Below are positions 1-11,392 of a DNA stretch of 64,000 nucleotides, piece after piece; positions within the stretch are counted from its first letter, which is position 1; the number at the start of each line of letters is the position of its first letter. The stretch is from Eretmocerus hayati. Taxonomy: Eukaryota > Arthropoda > Insecta > Hymenoptera > Aphelinidae. Both the position numbers and the translations under genes were made by a program. Location of the stretch: positions 91,920,501-91,984,500 of the forward strand of contig CM056743.1 in assembly GCA_029851415.1 (NCBI GenBank), read 5' to 3'. Under the pieces are notes generated by a model. It did not search any database, had not been told where the DNA came from, and worked only from the letters and a program-made list of their open reading frames with translations.

Positions 1-1746
1 ATTAGAGGACGCACAGGTGCGTTCCGGACCACCTCGACGGGTCGTTTGAATGACCTGCAGATCAGCAAGGGATTCGAACGTATCCGCTCGCTCACCATTT
101 ATCCGTCTAACCCAGGAACGTCCACATCTGTGCCAGACGTATTTGAGAGCCAAACCGCTTGCAACCGACCTTAAACGTATGAATTCTTTGTATTTCTCAC
201 GGTGAAGCATCTCATTCATAAAGATTTTACGGTCTGGCACATGAGCTTTTGTATCTGGGTCGAGTAAATCAGGCTGGATATTGTTGGCCGTGAAATAATT
301 ATTGGTGATTGAACGTTTAGCCCGAATCTCTTTCCGGACTAGTCGACTACTGGAGAGTTGGACTACACATGATGGTAAATTGCGCGTGACAGCAGCTGAG
401 GCTCGGGAAGATAGAACCGAGTCACGATCACGTGTTGGAGTCCTCTCCCCAGACGCACCCCTGGTTGCAGGACACGGACATCAGCAATGTCTGCCCTCTC
501 CAGTGAGGGGAGAATAGATTTGAGCACTGCATAAGAGATATCAGATATCTGTGCTGGTGAGGCCTTATTATCTTCTTTTAATACACCATTAATAATCAGT
601 TCACAGCGCTCAAGTCCGTCATTGCCTAGTCCCTGCCCTTGCTTCCCAACGTGTGGGTGGGGGGACTCGTCTATCCTAGGGGCAGTGTTAGGAATCGAGG
701 TTGGATGCGTCGAATCAGCATGATAATTCTCATCATTACGAAATTTACTATTCTGCAGAGCACTCTGGAAGCCTGACAATAGCTCCGTTAAAGTAGAAAT
801 TTGGCCTGCCATGATAGAATTCTGCTCCAGAAGAAGCTGTCGATCCAAGTGAAGTTCCTTCAGCTGGGAGCTTTGCTTCTCTATAAGTCCCTCGAGAGAA
901 GATACACGTGCCAACAATCGATCATCCACCTCACTTGCTGCTTGTGTGCAAGATGGAGAGGTTGTGGGTACGTTCTGTCGGATCACGAGGGATTTTATTT
1001 CGTCAAGCTGGTTCTGGAGCAAGGCATTTTGGTTGTAGGATAGGTCCAGAGTGCTCTCCCGTATATATACCCACTTTGGTTCCGGAGAATTTGACGACGT
1101 CGACGTAGTTGTTGCTGCAGGTTGATACGAGGTGTTGAGGCTATTGCTTCACACCGATCCGACGGGGTGATCCACACGTGGTGTTCTGAGCAGCGACGGA
1201 GAGGCTATAGTGAGCCGCGCATCTGCTTGCTGCTTTTGAATATTCAGGGGCTCTGTTCTGCTGGACTCGTGGATGGTGGCGCCACTTAACGGAGACGAAG
1301 CAGTAGCTGGCGGAATACCCCCCGCTAGCGCGAGCTGTCGACTCTCGATGGCTTGAAAGGCACTGGTGGCGGGGAGCTCGGCTCTACTGCCCGTGGTAGT
1401 ATGTTGCGGGGCGAGGGGAGACTTTCCTGACGCGACACGCGAGCTGAGCCGCATGTGTGAGATCGGCTGATTACTCACTCGCCTTTGTGAGCTTGTTTTC
1501 TCCTTCTCTCTCTCTCTCTCTGGCTGTTTGCGTACTGAGGCGAGAAGTCGAAGTCGTCTGCTTCGACGCACTTGATGTTAATTCTGTGGCTGGAATCTCG
1601 CTCACTTGCAGACATCCTTCGCATGTCACTGCTCCTCTGGATGTTCTCGAGCACTTGACATGTGCTGATTCTTTGCAGATGTCGCATACTCTGCTGCCTG
1701 CACGTAAGGTGTTGTTGCAGACACAGCAGATGTTGTCGCTCATCAT
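1..1746 (-). pseudogene. ORF1 of CR1-group element, copy 1: PHD finger, coiled coil, FP-like C-terminal domain; broken
   Basis: ORF1 proteins of this kind bind element RNA and act as chaperones during retrotransposition. The start is the ATG at 1746. Residues 5 to about 45 form a PHD/RING-type zinc finger with paired cysteines (CCVC, CDIC), a histidine in AHVKC and a closing CEGC. The frame then shifts inside a GA/CT microsatellite near 1515-1530. A Ser/Thr/Pro-rich linker follows, with a TGA at 1149-1151. After that come a coiled coil (from about 1040, starting LLQNQLDEIKSL), an RRM-like segment (CELIINGVLKED) and, after another frameshift near 363, an FP-like C-terminal domain containing DRKIFMNEM and LKYVW. 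A final 2 bp deletion near position 25 changes the end relative to copy 2. At least three frameshifts and one stop make it dead. The domain names are inferred from residue pattern. Confidence 0.75.
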
Positions 1747-2390
1747 GCAGCAGACAGCAAGATAGCGAGGCAGGCCAGCGTAGCAGACGACCTCCGAGCA
1801 TGCGCAGGAAGCTCACACTCGGCACCAAGCACTGCCAACTCGATGTTGTTGTTGGAGGTGCAGAATTGGAATTATTCCTCCCAGGCTCTAGCAAGTGCCA
1901 TGCAGTGATGCTCCAGTGGTATGAGCCTGCAGCAGGAAGTCCAATCTGCAAAAAAGTGCCACTCGGGACGACGTTTTGATGATTAAAATGATGTTCGAAC
2001 ACGGAGCGATATTAGACGCGTGTGGGAACACTTACCGCCAGAGGGAGAGCAAGGGAGAGAAGGAAAATGCAAGCTCACGAAGTCATGTGAGTAGTCAGTT
2101 GCCGCACACACACAGCTAAGCTCACGCGAGTCGTCAGTGAATTCACCTCCCGCATCGCTGACCACCACCTTCAGCCGCAGCGCAAAGCTCCCCACAACAG
2201 TGGCTCCCTTCCATCCGAGAGCCCACAGCTCACGCTTGCGGGGCATAGACTCCCAACTACTGCTTCGAATGAGTCTCGCAGCGTCCCCACTCGCCAGTCG
2301 AGCACACTAAAGCCCGCGAACACTCAAAATGGGCAGGATGATATGCGGACCAACTCTGCCTCTCAGTCATCGCTTGTGACAACCATAGCT
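1..2390 (-). mobile_element. CR1-group non-LTR retrotransposon, copy 1 (5' part, runs off left edge)
   Basis: The minus strand holds a 5' untranslated stretch (about 2390 to 1747) followed by ORF1 (1746 down to the window edge). The same ORF1 family recurs on the plus strand at 5.8-6.9 kb, which supports a dispersed repeat rather than a host gene. ORF2 would lie left of position 1. The 5' boundary is approximate: I place it where GC-moderate sequence gives way to A/T-rich sequence near 2390. Clade assignment rests on ORF1 architecture shared with the fuller element at 19.5-23.9 kb. Confidence 0.75.
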
Positions 2391-2554
2391 CCATAATTTC
2401 GATATTTATTTTCAAAAATTCAAAAAGTAATTTCGTACCACTTTCTATGAAATAATATTGAATATGCGCGCCTACAAGCCGATAATATCACTCACTGTTT
2501 CCCCGAGTCCAGCTGAGCCTAGCGAGCTCATTTGACTTATATATAGAAGATATA
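2391..2554. other. A/T-rich spacer, no feature seen
   Basis: Short noncoding stretch between the 5' side of CR1-group copy 1 and the large palindrome. No ORF, hairpin or duplication that could serve as a target-site repeat was found. Confidence 0.5.
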
Positions 2555-4342
2555 TATGATGAATTCCACGCCAAAGCGACCTACGAAAAGGGGTCATCTC
2601 TCAGATTCTTTTTTAACCTTTTTCATTCGATTCTATGGCCCAGAATAGGAACTTCGGACCACCTATGGGGCCCAAAAAAAATTTCTCCTCTCCATTGCAC
2701 GCATATCCGTCAACAGACCGAAAATTTATCGTGTAAAAATCGATGCTCTTTTATTCACGAGAATGGGAATATTTCGAGTTTTTGAATAGCTATCGATTTG
2801 CGGGTTGCGGCATCTGAAAGGGCATCAAAAACCTATCAAAAACGTTGTCGGAAATCCCTTCTCTGTGATTTGGGGGCCTCCTGGAGGCAATAGAGTGTTT
2901 TTCACTAAAATGTTGATTTCTCAAAAAGCCATTCTTTTTATTTTCCGAAAATCATATATTTGACGTAAAATTTTGCGTTCCTTAGATAAAAATTGGTTTC
3001 AGAGAAGTTTGGGGCGATCCAAGTGACTTATGAGCCATTTTTTGAAAATTCGATTCTTCCAGTTTCAGAAAAAGGCGATTCTCTGCACATGCGCACAAAC
3101 GTAGACTTTCGGCGCCACTTTCAATAGAAAGCTGACAAAATTTCCTATAAAATGACTACCCGCAGAGTTGAAATTCATGCACTGAAACGCGATCTGCAAG
3201 GATTAATTATGTCGAATAAAAATCACATGAAAATTCAGCCCATTAACGCCTTCGTGGGGCCTGCTGAGATGACACATTCACGAGATCTTCTCGGGACTCA
3301 ATTTTGAGTACGAAATTGACCTGAAAAAAATTCGGACCACATGGTTTCAACGTAAAATTGTATGAACTTTCAAAATATGTGATAAAAAATCCCGTTTGAG
3401 GCGAACCCGAGGTGCTACATTCAATTTTTCGCCAGAAAATACGATATTCCACATTCAAAATTGCGAAAAATTGAATGTAGCACCTCGGGTTCGCCTCGAA
3501 CGGGTTTTTTCATCGCATATTTTGAAAGTTCATACAATTTTACGTTGAAACCATGTGGTCCGAATTTTTTTCAGGTCGATTTCGTACTCAAAATTGAGTC
3601 CCGAGAAGATCTCGTGAATGTGTCATCTCAGCAGGCGCTACGAAGGCGTTAAAGGGCTAAATTTCCATGTGATTTTGATTCGACACAATGGATCCTTGCA
3701 TATCGCGTTTCAGTTCATGAATTTCAACTTTGCGGGTAGTTATTTTATAGGAAATTCTGTCAGCTTTCCGTTGAAAGTGGCGCCGAAAGTCTACGTTTGT
3801 GCGCATGCGCAGAAATTCGCCTTTTTCTGAAACCGGAAAAATCGAATTTCCAAAAAATGGCTCATAAGTCACTTGGATCGCCCCAAACTCCTCTGAAACC
3901 CATTTTTTGTTTGAAGAACGCAAAATTTTACGTCAAATATATGATTTCCAAGAAATGAAAAAAATGGCTTTCTGAGAAATCAACATTTTAGTGAAAAACA
4001 CTCTATTGCCTCCAGGAGGCCCCAGAATCACAGAGAAGGAATTTCCGACAACGTTTTTGATAGGTTTTTTGATGCCCTTTCAGATGCCGCAACCCGCAAA
4101 TCGATAGCTATTCAAAAACTCGGAATACTCCCATTCTCGTGAATAAAAGAGCATCGATTTTTACACGATAAATTTTCGGTCTGTTGATGGATATGCGTGC
4201 AATGGAGAGGAGAAATTTTTTTTGGGCCCCATAGGTGGTCCGAAGTTCCTATTTTGGGCCATAGAATCGAATGAAAAAGGTTAAAAAAGAATCTGAGAGA
4301 TGACCCCTTTTCGTAGGTCGCTTTGGCGTGGAATCCATCATA
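2555..4342. repeat. 1.8 kb near-perfect palindrome (fold-back element)
   Basis: The left arm 2555-3432 and right arm 3463-4342 are reverse complements with only scattered substitutions and small indels, separated by a 30 bp loop (3433-3462). The outer ends read TATGATGAATTCCACG on the left and CGTGGAATCCATCATA on the right. Neither arm contains a convincing coding region, although short mirrored ORFs occur near the loop (3243-3458 minus and 3461-3652 plus). No matching target-site duplication is visible at the outer edges. It could be a non-autonomous long-TIR DNA transposon or an inverted duplication formed by template switching. The geometry is certain; the origin is not. Confidence 0.9.
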
Positions 4343-5050
4343 CAGGAAGACATGTATATATGTATACGATTATACATAGAAAATCCCATGATTTCCTATT
4401 CAAAATTTTGTGAAATTTATTCAATCAATTCTGAAAGTTCTTTCTACCATCTTATTCTATTATTCATTAACTCTATAGTACTCATGGAAAAACTCTGAAA
4501 ATCAATGGATTATTTGCAATATTCAGTTTCACAAAGTTCGAACTTTTGGAAAATTGCATGTCAAATAGATTCCTTCAAACTAACTAATAGCTCTAGTACA
4601 AATCGAGTTAGAATGTAGTTATTTCGACTCATTTTGATGAGATAGAGATTCTTTATCAACGATTTGGATAGTATTGTCTAAGAAATTATTTCATTGTCAA
4701 ATACTGTAAAAAAAGCTAATATATCGTCGATTCAAGGTGATATATCGACCATATATGTCACCATTGACGAATATCACGAAGAATTCGAGAGATCTGTGGC
4801 TTTTCAAAGTGAATCTACCAGTGTATCAATAAAGCACGTGTCTTCGATTGGTTTCTGGAAGGTTCTATATAATTATCTAAAAATCATCTTTTATTTATTA
4901 CACTCAACTGAGATTTTTATTTGAAAAAGGATTTGTTGGAGTCGATGCAGTTTTGATAGCTTGTCAATATGTATATAGTGTGATTAACAGGACTTTCCAG
5001 TTTCAATGAATAATTACGGTGCATATAGATAAATCATTTTTAGAATGTTC
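4343..5050. other. A/T-rich noncoding stretch
   Basis: About 700 bp of A/T-rich sequence with no recognisable domain, tandem repeat or inverted repeat. One open frame (4694-4924, plus) is of low complexity and has no recognisable motif, so it is not called a gene. Confidence 0.5.
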
Positions 5051-5162
5051 TGGAACTCTGAGGACCGAGTATGAATAGAGCCCTGACCGGGTGCTCGAGG
5101 ATTCCGCCTTTCAGTCGAAAGTTAGCTCACAAAGCGAATAAATCGAAGTCCTCAGGGTTCCA
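5051..5162. repeat. Short inverted-repeat element or hairpin, 112 bp
   Basis: The ends 5051-5065 (TGGAACTCTGAGGAC) and 5148-5162 (GTCCTCAGGGTTCCA) pair at 14 of 15 positions. The 82 bp between them show no coding potential. It may be a tiny MITE or a structural motif upstream of the repeat that follows. No clear target-site duplication. Confidence 0.55.
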
Positions 5163-5340
5163 TATATAATCTTACGATTGTAATGGAGTCTTGAATAAAA
5201 TGGATTATATATACATATATTCTCTTTGTGTGCTTATTGCTGTGGGTAATCTTAAGTTCTCCAAGTGCATGATGGAACCCACAGTGTGACTATATAGTTG
5301 GCATAATCAAATCATTGGATTTTGCTGGTGACATATTGCA

Positions 5341-5580
5341 GGGCCTTGATCCCCTGGGATTGTTATCAGCAGGACCCACCAAAATGAAAGTTACGTGTAA
5401 AACAGGTCAAGAAGGTGCCCTGATCCACTGGATGTCTGTGTTTTACCGTAATAACATATTTATAGGATTTTCTTGGAATTATTGGGTGCCCTGATCCATC
5501 CATTGGTCTGAGAAAAGACTATGAAAAATACAGAGATCGTACTATTGATTCCCAAGGAGGTGCCCTGATGCACCGAATTG
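5341..5580. repeat. Degenerate ~73 bp tandem repeat, four units
   Basis: The motif GGTGCCCTGATCC recurs with TGATCC/TGATGC at about 5347, 5421, 5492 and 5566, a spacing of 71-74 bp. The rest of each unit is poorly conserved, so this is an old repeat. It lies upstream of CR1-group copy 2, but nothing shows that it is part of that element. Confidence 0.5.
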
Positions 5581-5840
5581 GTTTGAGAATTGATAGCCGA
5601 TTACATCACCCTTAAAATCTTATCCTATCCCTGATAGCATTCGATTACTCCCGATCAAGTTATGAACTCTAATATCTGGCTCCCCCCCTAGATCCAGGGC
5701 CGGATAGATTACGCATACCTCCACCCTAATTATCCGAGATATCGCATCGGTCACACGCTCTCGCCACCATATGCAGAGCAAAGAGCTGAGACGTTGCAGA
5801 GCAACATCACTAACTCAGCAGCAGGAACAACGTCATGAAC

Positions 5841-6930
5841 ATCGACGCAGTCGACTTCTTCTGACACCAAGTGGGTGCTGATAGCGCAGACTAATCTGGA
5901 CCTTCATTACCAACAGTATGAAATGCTCCAGAATCAGCTTGACAAGATAAAAACTCTCGTGAGCCGACATAGCAATGCCTCTATGTCTCCACCTCCCACT
6001 CCATCAGTGAACGAGGTGGATGACCAACTGCTGGCACGCATGTCATCTCTCGAGCACCTTATTGAGGGGCAGAACTCCAGGCTGGAGGAGCCATGCTCAG
6101 ATCGTCAACTTCTTCTGGAGCAAAATTCCATCATGAAAGGCCAGATTTCCAGTCTGACCGATTCATTAACAGGCAGCCAGAGTAGTCTGCGAAACAATAG
6201 AATTATGATTGATAGTAATGCCGAATCGACACATCAATCATCTCGTCCCATAATTCCACCCACAATAGACACATCCTCCCAACCACAAGGTGGGAGGCAA
6301 AGGCAGGGACCTATTAGTGACGGTCTTCAGCCTTGTGAACTGCTCATTAATGGTGCTTTAATAAAAGACTCTGTGGCCTCGCCGACAGTGATACGTAATA
6401 TCTCTTTTGCAGTGCTTAAGGCCATCTTTCCACGTCTGGAGAGAGAAGACATTGCTGATGTTTCTGTCCTGCCACCAGGGCATGTGTCTGAGGGGGACAC
6501 CGAATAGTGAATCCGATTCAATTTCCAATCCCTCGGCTGTCGTTTCACGCACACCTCCATCATGCGTGGTCCAACTCTCCAGCAGTCGTTTAGTTGAGGA
6601 AGTGGTTCAGGCCAAACGCTCAATCAGCCATGATTATTTCCGGCGAATAACATCCAGCCGGATTTGCTTGACCCCGACACCAAAGCTCATGTGCCAGATC
6701 GTAAGATCTACGTAAACGAAATGTTCCCCCGTGAAAAATACAAAAAATACATACGCTCAAGGTCCATGGCACGCGGGTTGGGCTTGAAATACGTCTGGCC
6801 TAGCGACGGATGTTTCTGGGTTAGGCGAAAACATGGTGAGCGAGCACAAACGTTTGAATCTCTCGCGGATCTGCAGGTCATTCGAACGGCCTGTCGAGAA
6901 GTGTTCGAAAACCCACTAGTGCGTCCTTAA
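5841..6930 (+). pseudogene. ORF1 of CR1-group element, copy 2: coiled coil plus FP-like domain; no PHD finger
   Basis: The first open segment (through 6507) carries the coiled coil (MLQNQLDKIKTL, then LARMSSLEHLIEGQ) and the RRM-like CELLINGAL motif, matching copy 1. Frameshifts near 6480-6500 and again near 6660 move the reading into two further frames. The last segment (6664-6930) contains LDPDTKAHVPDRKIYVNEM and YVWPSDGCFWVRR, the FP-like C-terminal domain, and ends at a TAA after VRP. It is a dead copy. Its role would have been element RNA binding. Domain assignment is from pattern and from the parallel with the ORF1 at 19.6-20.8 kb. Confidence 0.7.
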
Positions 6931-7058
6931 ACAACACCCAGAGATGCACCTCCGCTCCGGAGCAGATTGGTATTTTGGCAGCAGAACTAGTGAGAACTCC
7001 TTGACTGAATATAGCTGCTGACGAGCGACGAGGGAGTGGTGGTTCCTTGAGAGCGGGG

Positions 7059-7250
7059 TTCATCAACCTTAATTCCTGAACAGATAAGATTCAGCATCTG
7101 CGCTTGCTCGTCACTAACGATCCCTCCTACCATCTTTTTGAGGTGGCTGCGTCAAAGCTAGATGAGCATGAGGATGGCAGTCTCGTTCAGATCGCGGGCT
7201 TTTCACTGTTGAGACAGGATCGCAACAGAGAGGGTGTTGGGGTCCACGGT
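7059..7250 (+). pseudogene. ORF2 N-terminal endonuclease fragment (CR1-group copy 2)
   Basis: In one frame the translation reads FINLNS, a TGA stop, then KIQHLRLLVTND, FEVAASKLDEH and GFSLLRQDRNREG. This follows the start of apurinic/apyrimidinic-like endonucleases of non-LTR elements, where an asparagine-containing first strand is followed by an E-S-x-L motif and an arginine-rich segment ahead of a Gly-rich stretch. The homology is lost after GVGV. It is about 60 codons out of a usual 900 or more. Confidence 0.6.
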
Positions 7251-7255
7251 GAGTC

Positions 7256-7600
7256 ATTTACGCAAAATGGTCGAGTTGCGCGCACGGGGGTTTTGCCTGT
7301 GGGGTATGTTTTGGGGTCACTAGTAGCACATTTTCCAACAAGAATCGAAAGAATTGGCAGCGGGTTCTTGAATTAAAGTCGGTTTTTTGATTTTTTAGCC
7401 ATTTTCTCAAGACAGTGGATCACCTCCATTGCTCACTCCCGTCTTTCGCTTTGAAATTGACTATTCAAAATGACCGAGGTACCCATATCCGAAGTGAAAA
7501 GACCCGATCTTCCGAAATCCGAAGTTCAAATTAGGCCCAGATATGATCCGAGTAATTTGGAACGACTATAATGCAGGAAACCCTCTTTATATGAATGAAA
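7256..7600. other. Unassigned stretch between CR1-group copy 2 and the R1-clade element
   Basis: No recognisable domain. An open frame continues to 7376 on the plus strand but no longer resembles endonuclease. The region contains short near-repeats of the kind TCCGAAGT / TCCGAAATCCGAAGTTC near 7488-7528. Confidence 0.4.
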
Positions 7601-9865
7601 TTGCCGAAAGAGGTAGGTGTCCCTCGAGGCTCTCCTGTTTGGCTTGGGGCCACCAATGTTTGGCATCAGCCGTTGGAGGGCGCCACCAACCATATCCGCC
7701 TTCAGCGCTGCTTCTCTGGCTTGTGCCTTGTAGCTCCATTGGTCATCGAACCAAACCCCGAGGTACTTGAGTTTCCTCTTGAGTGGAATCTCGTACCCGT
7801 TGATGGAGAACACGGGAGTTTCGGAACTCCTCCTCTTGGTGACTAGCATCGCTTCGCACTTGTGCTCGGCAAGCTCCAGTTCGTTCTCAGGGAACCACCG
7901 AACAATGCGGTAAAGAGCTTCATTGGCCACATACCCCCCTCGCCACGCGGTTTCGGCGACCACGACTAATGCCGCATCGTCCGCGAAGCCAATGAGTTCT
8001 GCCCCATGAGGGACACTCATCTTCAGGAACTCGTCGTATTGCGTGTTCCATTCGAACGATCCCGACACGGATCCTTGAGCTATCCCTGCAGATAATTCCA
8101 GCTCAACCTTTCCCTCATCGGTGTCACATACGAAGACTCTGTCACGCAGTCCACCGCTGATGACTGCGAGCAGGTAAGGGGGGGCAATTGTATGAGCTCT
8201 ACAATGTATGAGCTCTCTCAACCCTCCTGGTTGGGGAGCCATTGTATGAGCTCTATGAACTCTGTCTTGTACGCTTTCTATTGCGTGCATTGTACTGCGC
8301 CCCTTGCGGAAGCCAAACTGCATCGGGGACATCCCTCCGCTATGCTCATACTCTTCCTCCGCCCGGTTCAGGATCATGTGGTCATACATCTTCCCGATGT
8401 TGTCCAGCATATTGAGTGGCCGATTCGATGATGGCTCCGCTGGTTCTCCACCCTTTCCCTTGGGTATGAGGACTAGCTTCTGCCGTTTCCACACTTTCAG
8501 GAACACTCCCGCAAGGAGACACTTATTAAACAGCTTTAGTAGCAGGGTAGGCTGCTCTCGAGCCACAATCTTCAGGGCTTCATTGGGGATACGGTCCAAC
8601 CCCGGAGCCTTGCCATTCGCCAATCTCGTAGCGGCTCGTCTGAGCTCTTCTTCGGTGGAGAGGGGGATTGGCTCGGAGATAAATCCAGGGAATGTGAGTC
8701 TGGGCTCCCCTCTCGGGTAGAGTGCCCTGGCAATCCGTAGAACTGACTCTTTTTCAGTTGGCACTGTTGTTCCGTCTCTCAAACGCAGTCTGCTTATGAC
8801 CACCCGGTACGGTGTGCCCCACGGATCTTGATCGACCATGATGCATGGCTCCGACCAGTATTCCCGTTTGCTGCGACGGATGGCATCCCGAAGAAGCTTC
8901 TTCGCCTCTTTGTAGCCCGCTTCGTCTGCTGCCACTGATGGACGTCCACGCTTGCGCGCTCGCTTCGCTCGCCTCCTCTCAGCGTTTGCGCTGCGGCGCA
9001 GGTCCCTGATTTCATTGTTCCATCGGTATAGTTGCCTCTTCTGGAACTGGGGTTGCTTCCTCCTCGGCATGGAGGCGTCGCAGGCTCGGGTGATGGACCG
9101 GATGACGCTCGTCACCGTCTTCTCCGGCGAGAGCTCTTCTCCGGGGTCCTCTGCTCTCAGCATTGCTCCTTTGAAGCTTTCCTCGTCCATTTTGCGGACT
9201 TGCCATCCCTCGATCTGCCGTGCTACGCCTGCATCTCAGCCATGGTCTATCTTGAAGAAGATATGGCGGTGGTCGCTGAGCATTTCCGAACCAAGGACCT
9301 GCCACTTCGTGACTCGTCTCATGAGAGGCGCGCTAACAAACGTTAAGTCGAGCACTGAGGATGATGCCCCTCTGTGCCATGTCACTTTTCCTACCACGTT
9401 GAGGCAAACCAGGTCCAATTGGGCCATGGTTGTTTCCAGCGCGTTACCTCTTTCACCCTCTGGCCCTCCACTCCAGGCTGGAGCTTTGGAGTTAAAATCC
9501 CCCGCTACAATGGCGAGGCCTCTCCACTGTCTCAGACTATCCTCGAGTTCCCGCAGTTCCCGAAGAAAGTCGTTCATCATTGCGTTCGGTGAGTAGTAGC
9601 AGCTATACACCGCTATATCGCCGATGACTCTTCGGGCGAACCCCGACCCTTTGGTCGGTTTCTTCGTTTCTCTAATGTTTCCATTCCAGACTTGGATGGC
9701 TGATCCCCTCCCGAAATCGTCCGTGGTTCGTGGTCGCCCTTCTCGGGAATGGAGATTCTGCTCGGAGATGGTGAGAACGTCTGCTCCCAGTTTTGAGGCC
9801 TCTGCCTCAAGTAGACTGTGGGCATCGTTGCTCCTGCGAATATTCGCTTGCAGGAAACTAGCCAT
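7600..9865 (-). pseudogene. R1-clade ORF2: endonuclease and reverse transcriptase, with motif A deleted
   Basis: The endonuclease begins at the ATG at 9865 (MASFLQANIRRSNDA). It shows the APE-like motifs: ISEQNL, the Ser/Cys-Tyr strand YSCYYSPNA, GDFNSKAPAW, SSVLDLTF and SDHRHIFF. A TGA at 9236-9238 interrupts the frame, which then continues unbroken into the reverse transcriptase (from 9235). Fingers and palm motifs are visible (APGLDRIPNEAL, LVLIPKGKG, QFGFRKGRST, FADDAALV, LKYLGVWFDD). The region between the QFGF block and the PPYLL segment, where motif A with its first catalytic aspartate should lie, is missing. It is replaced by short repeats of TGTATGAGCTCT. Motif B is altered (AGIAQGSVSG). 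The protein cannot be functional. Confidence 0.85.
8186..8256. repeat. Filler repeats at an internal deletion in the reverse transcriptase
   Basis: TGTATGAGCTCT occurs three times within about 70 bp (near 8189, 8206 and 8244), exactly where reverse transcriptase motif A is missing. Short local duplications at a deletion junction suggest template-switching repair or microhomology-mediated end joining. Confidence 0.6.
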
Positions 9866-9887
9866 CTTTGCGCCTTTTCCGGCCCTT

Positions 9888-11392
9888 TCATAGTGCTCGC
9901 GCCTGCTGATAGGCCTTGCAGCACTGCGTGCCCGACCTGTGTTTGTAATCCTTTTCGAGGGCCTCGCAGCTCAGACATTTCTGCTCTTCTGTTGCACATG
10001 CTGCTGCTATGTGGCTTCTTCCCCACAGTTGGAGCAGCGTTTCGCCCGCCGCACCTGTGGCTTGTCACACTTTGCGGATAAATGCCCGTATTGCAGGCAG
10101 TTGTAACATCTCGGGATCCCGCCTTTTTCCCGGACCCGCGCGTTAACAAAGTCTACCCGGACTTTCCCTTTGATCAACACTCCTTTAGCGAGCCGCTCTG
10201 GCAGTGTGATCACCGCGACCTGGGTACCCCTGTATCCTGGGCGGAAGGTCCTGACCGTGATGCTGCCCGCATGCTCTGCCCCGAGTTCCTTCACGAAGGC
10301 TTCCTTGACTTCCTGAAGTGTACTCACGTCGTCAAGGTCAAGCACTTCCAGCGTGACCGTTGGCGAAAGGCGTCGTATCTCTCCGGCGTCCTCAATCGAC
10401 CCCTTGAGGGCATCCTCAACGGCCTCTGCCTTCACCCCTTTCTCGAGCTCGCTGAGTAGATGACCTTCTTTTGTCTTTTGCAGTTTGGAGACTTCTGAAG
10501 CCACTTGCTTCGTTTCGTCCCTTTGCTTCACTCTCTTGATCATATCCGCGTAGGACAAACCATCTTTCTCCACTTCTATGAGGAGTGCGTCAGGTCTAGT
10601 CCTCCTTTTGTTCCCCTTGTTCTTCCTCTTTTTTTTCTCCTTCTCGGCTCTGCCCTGGTTGTTGGGACCCCTCTCGTTTCCCCTGAGTCTCCTACTCCGT
10701 CCCGCAAGTTGCCAGCCGGACCCAGCGTCCGAGAGCTGACCGTTATCTGACTAGTTTGTCCTTGGTGTCCTTGGCGTGGATGGGGGTGTCCTGAACAGTC
10801 CAGCCCCTTATCCTTCAAAATTGAGCTGTTCCGGTGTGAGGGCTGCTCTCTTTGCTCTTTTGATATCGGCTTGCTGGTCCCTATTGATGGGGCTTGTGCG
10901 GCCTCTCTTCGTTTTGCTCCCCCATCCCGCTCTTAGTGGAGGTGGGGCCAGCGAGGATGTTGATCCAGCGGAGTCCTCGGCCATTATCTCTAGGCTGGAG
11001 CTGATTTCCTCTCTCATTTCTGAAGCTCTTGTACTAGCAGCTTCTAGCCCTCCATGTAGGCTGCTGGCTTTCTGTACTAGACTCTTGGTTGACTACTTTG
11101 CTGTCGCGTGCTCGTTGACTTCCTTGGTTATGTCATCGAGTACCTTGAGGATCCTCTTCAAGAGTTTTTCCTCTCTCGTGTGAGCCTCTTTGAACTTACC
11201 CCAGCTCGTTTTGAGGTCAGTGGAAATAGTTCTGCGTAACCTCTGTTGACTGGCGTCAAGCGTCTTTCCTTCGCCAGTCTCCATCTCTCCTGCATCAACT
11301 CTCTCCTTGTTTGATGTTGATGGTTGTGTTTGGGTGGGGATGTTTGGCAGATTCGCTCTGAAAATTTCCAAACTCGTTGTCGTTTCTACCAT
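9888..11392 (-). pseudogene. R1-clade ORF1 (gag-like, zinc knuckles), broken
   Basis: The protein would package element RNA. The start is the ATG at 11392. One frame runs through most of the gene and is interrupted by stops at 11093-11095, 10808-10810 and near 10753. The segment RPDALLIEVEKDGLSYADMI (around 10590-10550) is the conserved block typical of R1- and Jockey-type gag proteins. It is followed by a first knuckle CYNCLQYGHLSAKC (C-x2-C-x4-H-x4-C) and a second CSNCGEE. A one-base frameshift next to 10010 puts the rest of the second knuckle (HIAAAC) and a third Cys-rich motif (CLSCEAL...CC) in another frame, which ends at a TGA at 9888-9890, 22 bp before ORF2. Basic and Ser-rich N-terminal half. 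Confidence 0.8.

Larger units (their letters stand above)
5790..7260 (+). mobile_element. CR1-group non-LTR retrotransposon, copy 2 (5'-truncated, same family as copy 1)
   Basis: Sequence similar to copy 1 begins near 5790-5840, after the position of the PHD finger, and runs through ORF1 and into the N-terminal part of the ORF2 endonuclease, where recognisable homology stops near 7255. The copy therefore lacks the start of ORF1 and nearly all of ORF2. Many substitutions separate it from copy 1, so the two are independent insertions and not arms of one large palindrome. Confidence 0.75.

Noticed and set aside
1..6930. Whole 1-7 kb region as one giant palindrome (CR1-group copies on both sides of the inverted repeat)
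   Set aside because: The two CR1-group copies differ strongly and have different ends. Only 2555-4342 is a true palindrome.
9613..10149. 178-codon minus-strand frame overlapping ORF1 and ORF2 of the R1-clade element
   Set aside because: It is another frame of the broken gag and endonuclease; the Cys-rich motifs belong to a neighbouring frame.
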